Below, piece by piece: positions 1-8,339 of a stretch of 64,000 nucleotides of DNA. The first letter of the stretch is position 1, and each line of letters opens with the position of its first letter. Where the stretch lies: assembly GCF_036227605.1 (NCBI RefSeq), contig NZ_CP109487.1, positions 248,001 through 312,000 of the forward strand, given 5' to 3'. This DNA comes from Streptomyces sp. NBC_01439. Its GTDB lineage: Bacteria; Actinomycetota; Actinomycetes; Streptomycetales; Streptomycetaceae. Both the position numbers and the translations under genes were made by a program. The notes below the pieces were generated by a model. The model worked only from the letters and a program-made list of their open reading frames with translations. It had not been told where the DNA came from and ran no database searches.

Positions 1-170
1 CCGTCCCCATCCCGGGCACCAAGCGGCGCCGCTACCTGGAGGAGAACATCGCCGCCACCGCCGTGACGATCACCCCGGCGGAGCTGGCCGCCCTCGACGC
101 CGTGGCGCCGCACGGAGTGGCCTCGGGCGAGCGCTACGCACCCGAGCTGATGACCTCCTTGAACGGCTGA
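1..170 (+). CDS. Aldo/keto reductase, C-terminal fragment (runs off the left edge)
   Basis: The frame is open from the left edge to a TGA and encodes the last 55 or so residues of an aldo/keto reductase. It begins with VPIPGTKRRRYLEEN, the NADP(H)-phosphate binding loop of the family (usual form IPGT/S-K-R...LEEN). The tail has ITPAELAALDAVAP, then GERYAPELM, which matches the AKR13-type ending. These soluble NADPH-dependent enzymes reduce carbonyl compounds; the substrate cannot be read from this part. The gene is convergent with the minus-strand polyamine operon. Catalytic Asp, Tyr, Lys and His lie outside the window. Confidence 0.85.
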   Translation, partial: VPIPGTKRRRYLEENIAATAVTITPAELAALDAVAPHGVASGERYAPELMTSLNG

Positions 171-194
171 CCCTGTGGAGGACCCCTGGCCAGC

Positions 195-1613
195 TCACAG
201 CATGACGTGCTTGACCTGCGTGTAGTCCAGGAGGCCCGCCATCGAGAGGTCACTGCCGTAGCCCGAGTGCCTGACCCCGCCGTGGGGCATTTCGGAGACG
301 GTGGTGCCGTGGGTGTTCACCCAGACGATGCCGGTGTGCAGGGCCCGGGTCGCGCGCATGGCGCGGTCGTGGTCCCTCGTCCACACGCTGGCGGCGAGGC
401 CGTGGCGGACGTCGTTGGCCAGGTGCAGGGCCTCCGCCTCGTCCGCGAAGGGCTGGACGGTCACGACGGGGCCGAAGATCTCCTCCTGCACGATCTCGTC
501 GTCCTGGCGCACGCCGGCGACGACGGTGGGTTCGTGGAAGAAGCCCGGCCGTGGGAGGCGGGCGCCGCCGGTGACGAGCTCGGCGCGCCGCGGCAGTCGC
601 TCGAGCAGGGACCGTACCGAAGCCAGCTGGGCCGCGTTGTTCAGCGGGCCGAAGTCCGCGTCCGGCTCGTCCGGGGCGCCGGTGCGCAGTTTGGCCGTCT
701 CCGCCGCGAAGGACGCGAGGAACGCGTCGTGCACCCGGTGGTGGACCAGTAGCCGGGTGGGCGCGGTGCAGTCCTGGCCCGCGTTGTAGTAGGCGACCGC
801 GGCGAGGGCGGCGGCGGTCGCCACGACGTCCACGTCGTCGTGGACGAGCACCGGGGCGTTGCCGCCGAGCTCCAGGTGGACCCGTTTGAGGTCGGCGGCC
901 GCGGCGGCGGCGATCTGTCGGCCGGCGCGCACGCTGCCGGTGACCGCGATGAGGGCGACGTCGGGGTGGGCGGTGAGCGCACGGCCCGTGTCGCGGTCGC
1001 CGCAGACCACGTTGAGCACGCCCGGCGGCAGGTGCTCGGCCGCGACGCGGGCCAGCAGCGCGGACGAGGCGGGAGTGGTGTCGGCGGGCTTGAGCACGGT
1101 CGTGTTGCCCGCGGCGACGGCCGGGGCGATCTTCCACACCGCCATCATCAGCGGGTAGTTCCACGGGGTGATCTGGGCGCAGACCCCGACCGGTTCGCGC
1201 CGCAGTACGGAGGTGCGGCCCTCGGCGTACTCGGCGGCCGCGAGACCCGGCAGGTTGCGCGCGGCTCCGGCGAAGAAGCGCAGGGTGTCGACGATCGCGG
1301 GCAGTTCCTCGGCCTCGAACTGCCGGGGCGGCTTGCCGGTGTCGCCGGTCTCGGCGGCCGTGAAGGCCTCGGCGTGCTCCTCGATCGCGTCGGCGATGCC
1401 GAGCAGGGCGCGCTGACGCACGGCCGGTGTGGTCCGGGACCAGTGCGGGTACGCGGCTGCGGCTGCCGCGCAGGCGGCGTCCGTGTCGGCCCTGCCGGAA
1501 CGCGGGGCGTGGCCGTGCACCCGGCCGGTGGCGGGGTCGACGAGCTCCATCGTCTCTCCCGAGGCGGCGGGCCGGTCCACGCCCGCCAGGTGGTTGAGCA
1601 CGGGGTCAGCCAC
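195..1613 (-). CDS. NAD-dependent aldehyde dehydrogenase, probably gamma-aminobutyraldehyde dehydrogenase
   Basis: Full-length ALDH of about 472 residues. It shows the WNYPL and KPADTTP cofactor-site motifs, TGSVRAGR, the general base Glu in LELGGNAP (near residue 248), the nucleophile Cys in GQDCTAPTR (near residue 282) and EEIFGPV. It resembles PatD/YdcW-type enzymes that oxidise 4-aminobutanal to GABA, and sits next to an amine oxidase and polyamine transporter genes, which supports that role. I chose the GTG start because GGAGAGG lies 9 nt upstream; an ATG 24 nt earlier would add MPPERRCA and has no better Shine-Dalgarno. The start overlaps the end of the broken oxidase frame by a few bases. 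Substrate identity is inferred from context. Confidence 0.88.
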   Translation of the reverse strand: MADPVLNHLAGVDRPAASGETMELVDPATGRVHGHAPRSGRADTDAACAAAAAAYPHWSRTTPAVRQRALLGIADAIEEHAEAFTAAETGDTGKPPRQFEAEELPAIVDTLRFFAGAARNLPGLAAAEYAEGRTSVLRREPVGVCAQITPWNYPLMMAVWKIAPAVAAGNTTVLKPADTTPASSALLARVAAEHLPPGVLNVVCGDRDTGRALTAHPDVALIAVTGSVRAGRQIAAAAAADLKRVHLELGGNAPVLVHDDVDVVATAAALAAVAYYNAGQDCTAPTRLLVHHRVHDAFLASFAAETAKLRTGAPDEPDADFGPLNNAAQLASVRSLLERLPRRAELVTGGARLPRPGFFHEPTVVAGVRQDDEIVQEEIFGPVVTVQPFADEAEALHLANDVRHGLAASVWTRDHDRAMRATRALHTGIVWVNTHGTTVSEMPHGGVRHSGYGSDLSMAGLLDYTQVKHVML

Positions 1614-2922
1614 GGCGCAGCGCCTCTCCGGCGGCATCGCGTCCGGTGCGTACGGCGCCTTCCATGTAGCCGGCCACCCACTGGTCGGACCCGCAGACGT
1701 AGAAGGGGGGTTCGTGGGTGCCGTGGCGGGGGCCGACGGCCATGACGTCGCCGGGCGTCCACTGGGTGACGTACCCCTGCGTCCACGGGTCGGTGCCCCA
1801 CGTCCGGACGTAGGTGGCGAGCGGCCGGTGGGCCTCGTCGCCGTAGAGGCGGGCGATGTCGGCGAGGAGTTCGCGAGTGCGCAGCGCGGCGGGTGTGCCG
1901 AGCAGGACGCCGAGCCGCTCGGGCGGTACCAGGGCGGACAGGATGCCGTCGCTCTGCGGCCAGGTGCTGCCGAGGACCCCTTCGGATTCGGAGAGGCCGC
2001 TCCGGCCGAGTTCGCGCCAGAACGGCCGGTCGTACGCGGCGACGAACTTCGCGGCGAGGGACTAACGTTGGCGGTGTAGGGAGGCGAGGCGCTCGTCGCT
2101 CACGCCGGTGACGGCGACCTCGCGCAGCGGGCCGACGGGCAGGGCACTGACGACGGCGCCGGCGATGAGGGTCTCGCCGCCGTCCAGCCGTACGGAGCAG
2201 TGGCCGGGCCGGCGGACCGTCACGGCCCGGACGGGCGCGCCGGTGCGGATGCGTCCGCCGAGGTCGGCGGCCATGCGCAGGGCCACCGTTGCGGAGCCCT
2301 CGGCGACCCGGAGGCCTTCCCATGCTTCGTAGTCGTAGGCGCCGGGGCCGGGGACCGCGGCGTGCTTGCGCAGGGCGGCGAGGAGGGAGGTGCGCTCGTA
2401 CGAGCCGTCGGCGAGGGCGAGTTGGCCTATCTCCCAGAGGCGGACGACGGCCGGGGTGGCTCCCTGGGCGCGCAGCCAGTCGCCGACGGACGTCCGGTCG
2501 AGGGCCGCCGCGTCGGGGTGGGACCAGGGGTCGGCCGGGTCGACGGCCCGGGCGAGTGCGCGGAAGGCGGCGGTGACCTTCTGGTGGCAGGCGTCGTCGC
2601 CGGGGCCGAACCAGTGGGGCGGATCGCCCGCGCAGACCCCTTCGGGGGTGGCGCGGGTGAGGGCGCCGGGCTCGGCGACGTAGCTGGGGACCAGGGTGAG
2701 GCCGAGTTCCGCGGCGAGGTCCAGGTAGGCGGTGTGGGCGCGGCCGACGACCTCTCCGCCGAGTTGGACCAACCGGCCGTCGGGGAGTCGGGTCTGTTCG
2801 ACGCGTCCGCCGACCCGGTCCCGGGCCTCGACGACGAGGACGTCTGCTCCGCCGGCGGCGAGGTCGCGCGCCGCGGCGAGGCCGGCCAGGCCGGCGCCGA
2901 GCACGATGACGTCGTGGTTCAT
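1606..2922 (-). pseudogene. Flavin amine oxidase (putrescine/polyamine oxidase type) interrupted by an in-frame TAG
   Basis: The first 286 codons encode the FAD-binding half: VIVLGAGLAGLAAARDL (GxGxxG), then VVEARDRVGGR. The frame stops at TAG (2064-2062) after LASLHRQR and continues without a shift. The continuation reads SLAAKFVAAYDRPFWREL and ends with the C-terminal FAD motif HEPPFYVCGSDQWVAGYMEG, then RTGRDAAGEAL. Read through, the protein has about 438 residues, the normal family size. A CAG-to-TAG change is the simplest explanation. Unless the amber codon is suppressed, the product lacks its C-terminal FAD and substrate residues. The intact enzyme would make 4-aminobutanal for the downstream dehydrogenase. 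A base-calling error is the main alternative. Confidence 0.85.
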
Positions 2923-2949
2923 GGGGGTGTTCCTTAGGTCGGGGCGGCT

Positions 2950-4104
2950 TCAGTCCAGGACGAGGCAGTGTTCGGGCTTCCAGCCGATCTCGACGCGCTC
3001 GCCGCCGCTCCAGCGGTCCTCCCTGCGGGACCGGACGGTGTTCTGCTCCAGTACGGACACCGTGACGCCGGGGGCCAGTTCGATCAGGTACGTGGTGGTC
3101 GGACCGCAGTAGACGGTCTCGCGGACGACCCCGGTGGCGCGGGCCATGTCCGGCTCCAGGTCGGACAGCCAGATCTTCTCGGGGCGGATCGACAGGTTCA
3201 CCCTGCTGCCTTCGGGGACGGACGGCCGCTGGCCCACGGGCAGTTCGGGGCCTTCGTCGAGGACGACCCGGCCGCAGCGGTAGCTGCCGGGCACGAGGTT
3301 GGAGGTGCCCATGAAGGAGGCGGTGAAGCTGCTCGTGGGGCGCTCGTACACGTCCTCGGGCGTTCCGCACTGCTCGACGCGACCCTCGTTCATGACGGCG
3401 AGGCGGTCCGACATGGTCAGGGCCTCGTCCTGGTCGTGGGTGACGAAGACGAAGGTGATGCCGACCTCGCGCTGGATCTGCTTGAGCTCGACCTGCATGT
3501 GGCGGCGCAGTTTGAGGTCGAGGGCGGCCAGCGGCTCGTCGAGGAGCAGGACCTGGGGCCGGTTGACGAGGGCGCGGGCGAGGGCGACGCGTTGTTTCTG
3601 GCCGCCGGAGAGGGTGGCCGGTTTGCGGTTCGCGAGGTGCCCGAGCTGGACGAGGTCGAGCATGCCCGAGACCCGCTCGCGGATCTCGGCGCGGCCGACG
3701 CCCTTGCGCTTCAGGCCGAAGGCCACGTTGTCGGCGAGCGAGAGGTGGTCGAAGAGGGCGTAGCTCTGGAAGACGGTGTTGACGTTGCGCTTGTTGGGCG
3801 GCAGGTCGGTGACGTCCTGGCCGTCGAGGAGGACGCCGCCCGCGGTGGGGGCGGAGAAGCCGCCGATCATCCGTAGGAGGGTGGTCTTGCCGCAGCCGGA
3901 GGGGCCGAGGAGGGAGAAGAACTCGCCCGGTGCGATGTCGAGTTCGACGTCGCGCACGGCGTGGACGCCGCCCGCGGCGGGGTACTGCTTGCTGACGCGG
4001 TCGAGGCGGACGGCGGGGGTCGGACGGATGGGGGTCGGGGTCAGCAGGGGGGTCGACGTCGGGGTGGTGGTCGTGGGGGTCGGTTGCTCGGGTGTCGCGG
4101 GCAT
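2950..4104 (-). CDS. Polyamine-type ABC transporter ATP-binding protein (PotA-like)
   Basis: A 384-residue nucleotide-binding subunit. After a Thr/Pro-rich N-terminus it has Walker A GPSGCGKTT, Q-loop VFQSYALF, signature LSGGQKQRVALARAL, Walker B VLLLDEPLAALD and switch His FVTHDQDEA. About 120 C-terminal residues form a TOBE-like domain (RPEKIWLSD). It would energise uptake of putrescine/spermidine with the two permeases encoded just upstream. The ATG lies 5 nt beyond the permease stop, and AGGAAG overlaps that stop, so the genes are translationally coupled. This subunit looks intact although both partner permeases are damaged and no binding protein is present, so it is probably an orphan. 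Confidence 0.9.
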   Translation of the reverse strand: MPATPEQPTPTTTTPTSTPLLTPTPIRPTPAVRLDRVSKQYPAAGGVHAVRDVELDIAPGEFFSLLGPSGCGKTTLLRMIGGFSAPTAGGVLLDGQDVTDLPPNKRNVNTVFQSYALFDHLSLADNVAFGLKRKGVGRAEIRERVSGMLDLVQLGHLANRKPATLSGGQKQRVALARALVNRPQVLLLDEPLAALDLKLRRHMQVELKQIQREVGITFVFVTHDQDEALTMSDRLAVMNEGRVEQCGTPEDVYERPTSSFTASFMGTSNLVPGSYRCGRVVLDEGPELPVGQRPSVPEGSRVNLSIRPEKIWLSDLEPDMARATGVVRETVYCGPTTTYLIELAPGVTVSVLEQNTVRSRREDRWSGGERVEIGWKPEHCLVLD

Positions 4105-4109
4105 GATTG

Positions 4110-4967
4110 TCACTTCCTGGAGAGCAGGTCGAGGCCGCCCCTGCGCCCGAACAGGCGCGGGATGGCGAGGGCGAGGACGATGAGGCCGATGGAGCCGGCC
4201 AGCATCAGGGTGCCGACGGCGTTGATGGTGGGTTGCACGCCGAACCTGATCGCCGAGTAGATGCGCACGGACAGCGGTTGCGGGTCGACGCCGGTGGTGA
4301 AGTAGGCGAGGATGCTGGGCAGCAGCGCGGGCAGGGTCACCAGGCGCAGTGCCTGCCCGCGGGTGGCACCGAGGTCCATGGCGGCCTCTTCGACCTCCGG
4401 GTTGAGGGCGGCGATGCGGGAGCGGAGGATGACGGTCACGTAGGAGACGGAGAAGGTGATCTCGGCGAGCATCACGGTGGTGGTGGAGAGCGTGATGCCG
4501 AGGCCCTTGAAGAGGAGCATCGCCGCGACGCCCGTGACGATCTCCGGGGTGATCAGCGGGACGAGCATGATCAGGCCGGCGAACGAGCCGAGGCGGCTGC
4601 GGCTGCGTACGAGGCCCAGGGCCAGGGCCACCCCGAGGACGAGCGAGCCGGCCATGGCGACCAGGGACACCCGCAGGCTCATGCCGAGCGAGTCGAGGAG
4701 CACCTCGTCGTGGAGGATGGCCGTGTACCAACGGAAGCTGACGCCGTCGAAGACGGTGAGGGACTTCTGGGAGTTGAAGGAGAACAGGACCACGACGCCG
4801 ACGGGAAGGTAGAGGAGCGCGAAGAAGAGGGCGGTGACGGCGACCGCGAAGCGGGGGCGGCGCTCGGCTGTGCCCCGGCGGCGGCGCTGCGGGGTGCGGG
4901 TGTCGGTGCCCGGGCCCGGGCCCGGGCTGGTGCTGGTGCTGGTGCTGGTACTGCTACGGGTGCTCAT
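4110..4967 (-). CDS. PotC-like ABC permease with an internal deletion of one membrane helix
   Basis: Open frame of 285 residues. After a Ser-Thr/Gly-Pro repeat stretch at the N-terminus come hydrophobic helices and the EAA loop EEAAMDLGATRGQALRLVTL. In relatives the sequence after LPALLPSILA runs through a helix containing SFDDFV before reaching YFTTGVDPQPLSVRIYS. Here SILA joins YFTTG directly, so about 16-17 codons, essentially one helix, are missing without a frameshift. The reading frame survives, but the topology after the EAA loop would be wrong, so I expect an inactive protein. The start overlaps the PotB stop (ATGA). Family recognition is sure; the deletion is judged from remembered homologues. 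Confidence 0.8.
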   Translation of the reverse strand: MSTRSSTSTSTSTSPGPGPGTDTRTPQRRRRGTAERRPRFAVAVTALFFALLYLPVGVVVLFSFNSQKSLTVFDGVSFRWYTAILHDEVLLDSLGMSLRVSLVAMAGSLVLGVALALGLVRSRSRLGSFAGLIMLVPLITPEIVTGVAAMLLFKGLGITLSTTTVMLAEITFSVSYVTVILRSRIAALNPEVEEAAMDLGATRGQALRLVTLPALLPSILAYFTTGVDPQPLSVRIYSAIRFGVQPTINAVGTLMLAGSIGLIVLALAIPRLFGRRGGLDLLSRK

Positions 4968-5530
4968 CGGGCGGCCTCCGCCTCGTCCTTGCGGGTGCGT
5001 CGCAGGTAGCCGAGCTTCCCGAGGAACATGACGGCCATCAGCAGCATGGTGAGGGCCGAGCCCAGCGGCCAGTTCTGGCCCTGGAAGAACTTGTCCTGGA
5101 TCAGGTTGCCGATCATGATCTGGTCGGGGCCTCCCATGAGCTGGGCGCTGACGAAGTCGCCCATGGCGGGCAGGAAGACGAGGACGCAGCCGGCGGCCGC
5201 TCCCTGCCGGGTGGCGGGGACGGTGACGAAGAAGAAGGTGCGCAGGGGGCCTCCGTAGAGGTCGCGGCCGGCCTCTATGAGGGAGGTGTCCATGCGTTCC
5301 ATCGCCGCGTACAGCGGGATGATCATGAAGACGACGAAGCCGTAGACGAGCCCGGCGATCACTCCCGCACCGGTCTGGAGGATCTTGGTGTCGTCGTCGG
5401 CGAGACCGGTCGCGCGCAGGGCTTTCAGCAGCGGGCCGTCGTCGGAGAGGACCACGGACCAGCCGTACATCCGGACCAGGTAGTTGGCGAAGAACGGGAC
5501 GACGATCGCGGCGATCAGCAGGTTCTGGTG
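4964..5530 (-). pseudogene. PotB-like ABC permease, 5'-truncated
   Basis: Recognisable permease sequence starts abruptly at QNLLIAAIVVPFFANYLVR and continues through SLIEAGRDLYGGPLRTFF (EAA loop) and DFVSAQLMGGPDQIMIGNLI to the stop, about 188 residues. PotB proteins are near 300 residues, so the first helices and roughly 100 residues are absent. Immediately upstream the homology breaks and a divergent TetR gene begins about 65 bp away. The substrate-binding protein gene that normally accompanies this operon is also absent. A deletion joining potB to the region before the TetR gene explains both. No good start codon and Shine-Dalgarno precedes the remnant. Confidence 0.78.
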
Positions 5531-5544
5531 TGGTGGCCACGGCA

Positions 5545-5564
5545 ACCGGGCCCACCCGCCCGGT
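5545..5564. promoter_or_regulatory. Inverted repeat upstream of the TetR gene, candidate operator
   Basis: ACCGGGC and GCCCGGT face each other across six bases, 30 bp before the TetR start and next to the truncated permease. TetR proteins usually autoregulate through such sites. GC-rich repeats arise easily by chance in this genome, so this is weak. Confidence 0.25.
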
Positions 5565-5594
5565 CCACGGGCGCCGACACGGGGAGCAGCCAAC

Positions 5595-6206
5595 GTGACC
5601 AAGGCCGAGCGCGCACTCGAGACGCGTGAGCGAATCCTCACGGCCGCGTGCGAAGTCATCGCCGACATCGGCTTCGAGAACGTCAGCATGCGCAAGGTCG
5701 CCGAGCACGGCGGTATGTCGAAGGCCCTGCTGCACTACCACTTCGACACGCGGGAGAAGCTCTTCGCCGAGGCGATGACGCACTCCTTCGCCCAGACCGG
5801 TACGGACACCGAGGGAGTTCCCGACTCGGTGCCCTCCTCGGTCGTCCTGGCCCGCATCCTGCGGAGCATGCTGCCGACCGACGCGGAACTGCGCCAGGAC
5901 TGGAAGCTCTGGCAGGAGTTGTGGGTACGGGCCCAACGCGACGCGGCGGCCCGACATTTGGCCGTCGACCTGTACGACCAACTGCACGCGTGGGTCGGCG
6001 GAGCCGTGGAACGGGGCATCCGCTCGGGGGAGTTCGCCGACTGCGACGTCAGCGCGCTCGGCACCCTGGTGCTGGCCCTGTGCGACGGCCTCGGCATCCG
6101 CCTGATGCTCGACGACCCCCGGGTGGACCTCGCGACGGCCCGGTCGACTATCTGGCGGGCCATCGCGCCCACGCTGGGCATCGCCCCGGAGTTCCCGGAC
6201 GTGTGA
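5595..6206 (+). CDS. TetR-family transcriptional regulator (BetI-like C-terminal domain)
   Basis: A 203-residue regulator. Residues 8-55 form the HTH: RERILTAACEVIADIGFENV, then MRKVAEHGGMSKALLHYHF and DTREKLF. The C-terminal domain contains DWKLWQELWVRAQRDA, characteristic of the BetI-like TetR_C_6 group. The GTG start has GGGGAG about 8 nt upstream. Such regulators commonly sit beside polyamine/amine catabolism operons in Streptomyces, so it probably controlled the divergent damaged operon. It is now brought very close to the permease remnant by the apparent deletion. The gene itself looks intact. Confidence 0.88.
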   Translation: MTKAERALETRERILTAACEVIADIGFENVSMRKVAEHGGMSKALLHYHFDTREKLFAEAMTHSFAQTGTDTEGVPDSVPSSVVLARILRSMLPTDAELRQDWKLWQELWVRAQRDAAARHLAVDLYDQLHAWVGGAVERGIRSGEFADCDVSALGTLVLALCDGLGIRLMLDDPRVDLATARSTIWRAIAPTLGIAPEFPDV

Positions 6207-6210
6207 CCGG

Positions 6211-6237
6211 TCCGGTCGATCCGGTCGGTCCGGTCGG
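6211..6237. repeat. Three tandem 9-bp units TCCGGTCGR
   Basis: TCCGGTCG occurs at 6211, 6220 and 6229 in exact 9-bp register between two convergent genes. It is probably a neutral slippage repeat; no clear hairpin terminator accompanies it. Confidence 0.6.
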
Positions 6238-6246
6238 ACGTCCGGG

Positions 6247-6600
6247 TCAGCCCGGACCGTGCACGGTCTGGACGCGGCCGGTCGGGTCGACGGTGAGGGC
6301 GACGCGCTCCGTCTTGTTCCCCAGGGCGAGCACGATCCACACGACGCCCCAGAGCAGGCAGGTGAAGATAGTCAGGATCGCGTGCAGGAGGTGGTTGACG
6401 TTGCCGCCGCGCACCAGCACCGCCTGGGTCGGGGAGCGCGATTCGACGCGCCATCCGAGGGCGACGTACTGGTTCACCGTCCAGTCGAGGACCGCGGTGC
6501 GCCGTGCGTCGTCGAGCGGCTCGCCCGGGGGCGCGTTGAACAGCTCCGGGGGCGGGTCCGGAAGCGGCCCCCAGCCCTTCGGTTCGTCGGACTTGGCCAT
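6247..6600 (-). CDS. Small membrane protein of unknown function
   Basis: A 117-residue protein with a Pro-rich N-terminus (KGWGPLPDPPPELFNAPPGE), a soluble stretch (VLDWTVNQYVALGWRVES) and one strong hydrophobic segment near residues 72-94 (LLHAILTIFTCLLWGVVWIV), followed by a short tail ending VQTVHGPG. It resembles conserved actinobacterial hypothetical membrane proteins, but I recognise no functional domain. It is convergent with the TetR gene. Codon use (strong GC3) supports it being real. The 335 bp upstream contain no gene, only the terminator and repeat listed separately. Confidence 0.75.
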   Translation of the reverse strand: MAKSDEPKGWGPLPDPPPELFNAPPGEPLDDARRTAVLDWTVNQYVALGWRVESRSPTQAVLVRGGNVNHLLHAILTIFTCLLWGVVWIVLALGNKTERVALTVDPTGRVQTVHGPG

Positions 6601-6850
6601 GTGTTCTGCCTCCCCACGCGTCGGGGCCGCCGGAGGGCGGCACCGGGGCGGGACGGTTTCGGTGCGGTCCCGCACATCCCAGGGTGCGCCGGACGGGCGG
6701 GTCCAGCATTCCGAGCCGGCCGGACCGGGCCGCTCATCGGATGTGCGTTCGAGTTCGAGCCCGGCCCTCCGGGCATTGTCAGTGGCGGGTCCTACAGTCG
6801 GAGCATTCCCATCCAAGGGTTGAGGCGGGCTGCCTCGCTGCACGATCCCG

Positions 6851-6888
6851 CCCCACCGGACCCCCTCGGGGGACAGCGCCCGGTGGGG
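6851..6888 (-). terminator. Compound hairpin downstream of the metallo-hydrolase gene
   Basis: CCCCACCGG (6851-6859) pairs with CCGGTGGGG (6880-6888), and an inner CCCCC/GGGGG hairpin lies within the loop. It is about 50 bp past the stop of the minus-strand hydrolase, where a Streptomyces terminator is expected. There is no U-tract, as is common in the genus. Confidence 0.55.
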
Positions 6889-6899
6889 TGGCGCGCGGC

Positions 6900-6935
6900 C
6901 CTGCCGGGGGGCTCGCAGGCGGTCCTGCCGGGGGG
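6900..6935. repeat. 12-bp direct repeat CCTGCCGGGGGG
   Basis: Exact copies lie at 6900-6911 and 6924-6935, 24 bp apart, directly against the stop codon of the hydrolase gene. No function is evident. Confidence 0.6.
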
Positions 6936-7730
6936 TCAGTCCCAGAACTCGCCGTCGTGCGGCAGGGCGGCGAAGTGCTCCGGGTCGTGGGAGAGGAAGA
7001 CCCGGATGCCGGACCGGGACAGGGCGCGCAGCCGCCCGTAGGTCAGCATCTTCTCCTGGGTGTTCCAGTCGCTGAGCATCGGCACGTCGTGCTCCAGCCC
7101 CTGCTGGAGGTGGGCCGCGTCGCCCATGAGCGCGATCCGCCCGTGGTGGTCGAGGTCGAGGATGACCCCCTGGTGGCCGGGGGTGTGCCCGGTGGTGCGC
7201 ACGAGGGTGAGCGTGCCGTCCCGGAACAGGTCGGTGTCACCGCTCAGTTCGAGGAAGTCGTAGTTCCGGCCGCCCGCATAGTCCTCGAAGGCGTAGCCCC
7301 GGGCCGTCCAGCGGTCCGGCCACCACGCGTGGCGCAGCTCGTCGTGCTGGGCCACGTGCACGGCGTGCGGGAAGTAGGTCATCCCTCCGGCGTGGTCGAG
7401 GTGCAGGTGGGAGTAGAGGACGTACCTGACGTCGGCGAGCCGGTAGCCGAGCCGCTCCAGCTGCGCGTCGACGGCGTGTGCCCGAGTGAACCCCTCGGCG
7501 CCGTACGCCGCCCGCAGGCCCGGGCCCCAGTGGGCCTCGGCGGCCTCCGGATCCGCGACGCAGTGGTTGACGCCCGTGTCGAAGAGGATCGGTCCGTGGG
7601 TGGCGTGCTCGATGACGGCGACCGTCGAGGGCACGGTGACCGTGCCGCTCGCCCCGTACAGGAGGTCGCTCTTCGGCAGGGTGAAGGGGCCCGCGTCCAG
7701 TGTGGTCACGCGCAGTCTCGGGGTCACCAC
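6936..7730 (-). CDS. MBL-fold metallo-hydrolase (N-acyl homoserine lactonase-like)
   Basis: About 264 residues with the binuclear zinc motif HLHLDHAGG, downstream ligands His in TTGHTPGHQG and Asp in MGDAAHLQ, and a late His in FLSHDPEHFAA, the order seen in AiiA/AttM-type lactonases and related metallo-beta-lactamase-fold hydrolases. No signal peptide, so cytoplasmic. AGGGAGG precedes a GTG at 7730 and another at 7727; an in-frame GTG at 7748 would place the Shine-Dalgarno inside the gene. Lactone hydrolysis, perhaps of a gamma-butyrolactone or homoserine lactone, is inferred from family only. It appears monocistronic. Confidence 0.82.
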   Translation of the reverse strand: MVTPRLRVTTLDAGPFTLPKSDLLYGASGTVTVPSTVAVIEHATHGPILFDTGVNHCVADPEAAEAHWGPGLRAAYGAEGFTRAHAVDAQLERLGYRLADVRYVLYSHLHLDHAGGMTYFPHAVHVAQHDELRHAWWPDRWTARGYAFEDYAGGRNYDFLELSGDTDLFRDGTLTLVRTTGHTPGHQGVILDLDHHGRIALMGDAAHLQQGLEHDVPMLSDWNTQEKMLTYGRLRALSRSGIRVFLSHDPEHFAALPHDGEFWD

Positions 7731-7778
7731 GGGGACCTCCCTCCCCACTCGCCGGCGGGCGGAATCCCCCCGTCCAGG

Positions 7779-8123
7779 CTAGCTCCGGTACGGCGGGACC
7801 ACGCGTCGGAGGGCCTGCGCGAGGGCGTGCGGCGAGTCCGCCGAGACGTACACGGTCGCCGCCTCCACGGGCCCGGCCGGGCCGAGGTCGAGGAGTACGG
7901 GCGGGTCCAGGTGTACGGCCACGTTCAGTGCGCTCTCCACCGAGCAGGCCACCGCGCCCGGTTCGCCGGGCACGGGCCTCGGGCCGCGGCCGGGAACGGT
8001 GCGCACCACCGGGGAGGTGGAGCGGACCGCCGGGCGCGGCAGGACCACGTCGCCGAGGAAGCCGGTCCGCAGGACTACCCGCTCCTCGTCGACCTCGTGC
8101 GGGTGCCGGACCAGTGCCGCCAC
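7779..8123 (-). CDS. Hypothetical protein (start uncertain)
   Basis: Open frame of 114 residues with coding-like third positions. It has segments such as EERVVLRTGFLGDVVLPRP and CSVESALNVAVHLDPPVLL, and ends with VYVSADSPHALAQALRRVVP. I do not recognise a family. The GTG start has no convincing Shine-Dalgarno, and the frame stays open upstream without a better start, so the N-terminus may be wrong. The opposite strand is also open but has poorer codon use. It lies between the hydrolase and a DUF5954 gene. Confidence 0.4.
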   Translation of the reverse strand: MAALVRHPHEVDEERVVLRTGFLGDVVLPRPAVRSTSPVVRTVPGRGPRPVPGEPGAVACSVESALNVAVHLDPPVLLDLGPAGPVEAATVYVSADSPHALAQALRRVVPPYRS

Positions 8124-8339
8124 CAGGCCCAGGCCGTCATGGCCGCCCCCTGCCCCTCGTCTCCGCGTCTTTCCCCTCCCCCAGGCTCGCGCGCGTACCG
8201 CGGGACGAACAGTGACGAATGTCAGGGGTGTGCCGGGAACGTGCCGGGGGTGCGCGGACGGTACCGCGCGCGGGGCCCTCGGGGTCGGGGAATCGGCGAA
8301 TCAGGGGCGGCGCCCCGCACCGGCCGGCAGGATGGGGCC

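Noticed and set aside
1148..3370. Very long open frame (about 740 codons) antisense in register to the dehydrogenase and oxidase genes
   Set aside because: Its composition is Arg/Pro/Gly-rich with no recognisable domain, and it overlaps clearly conserved coding sequence; a GC-driven shadow frame.
4104..4731. Upstream extension of the ABC ATPase frame into the permease gene
   Set aside because: That part is a shadow of the permease; the ATPase starts at the ATG 5 nt past the permease stop.
6601..6850. Possible tRNA or small RNA in the 335-bp gap
   Set aside because: I could not fold a cloverleaf with conserved T-loop sequence; only GC-rich hairpins and a terminator are present.
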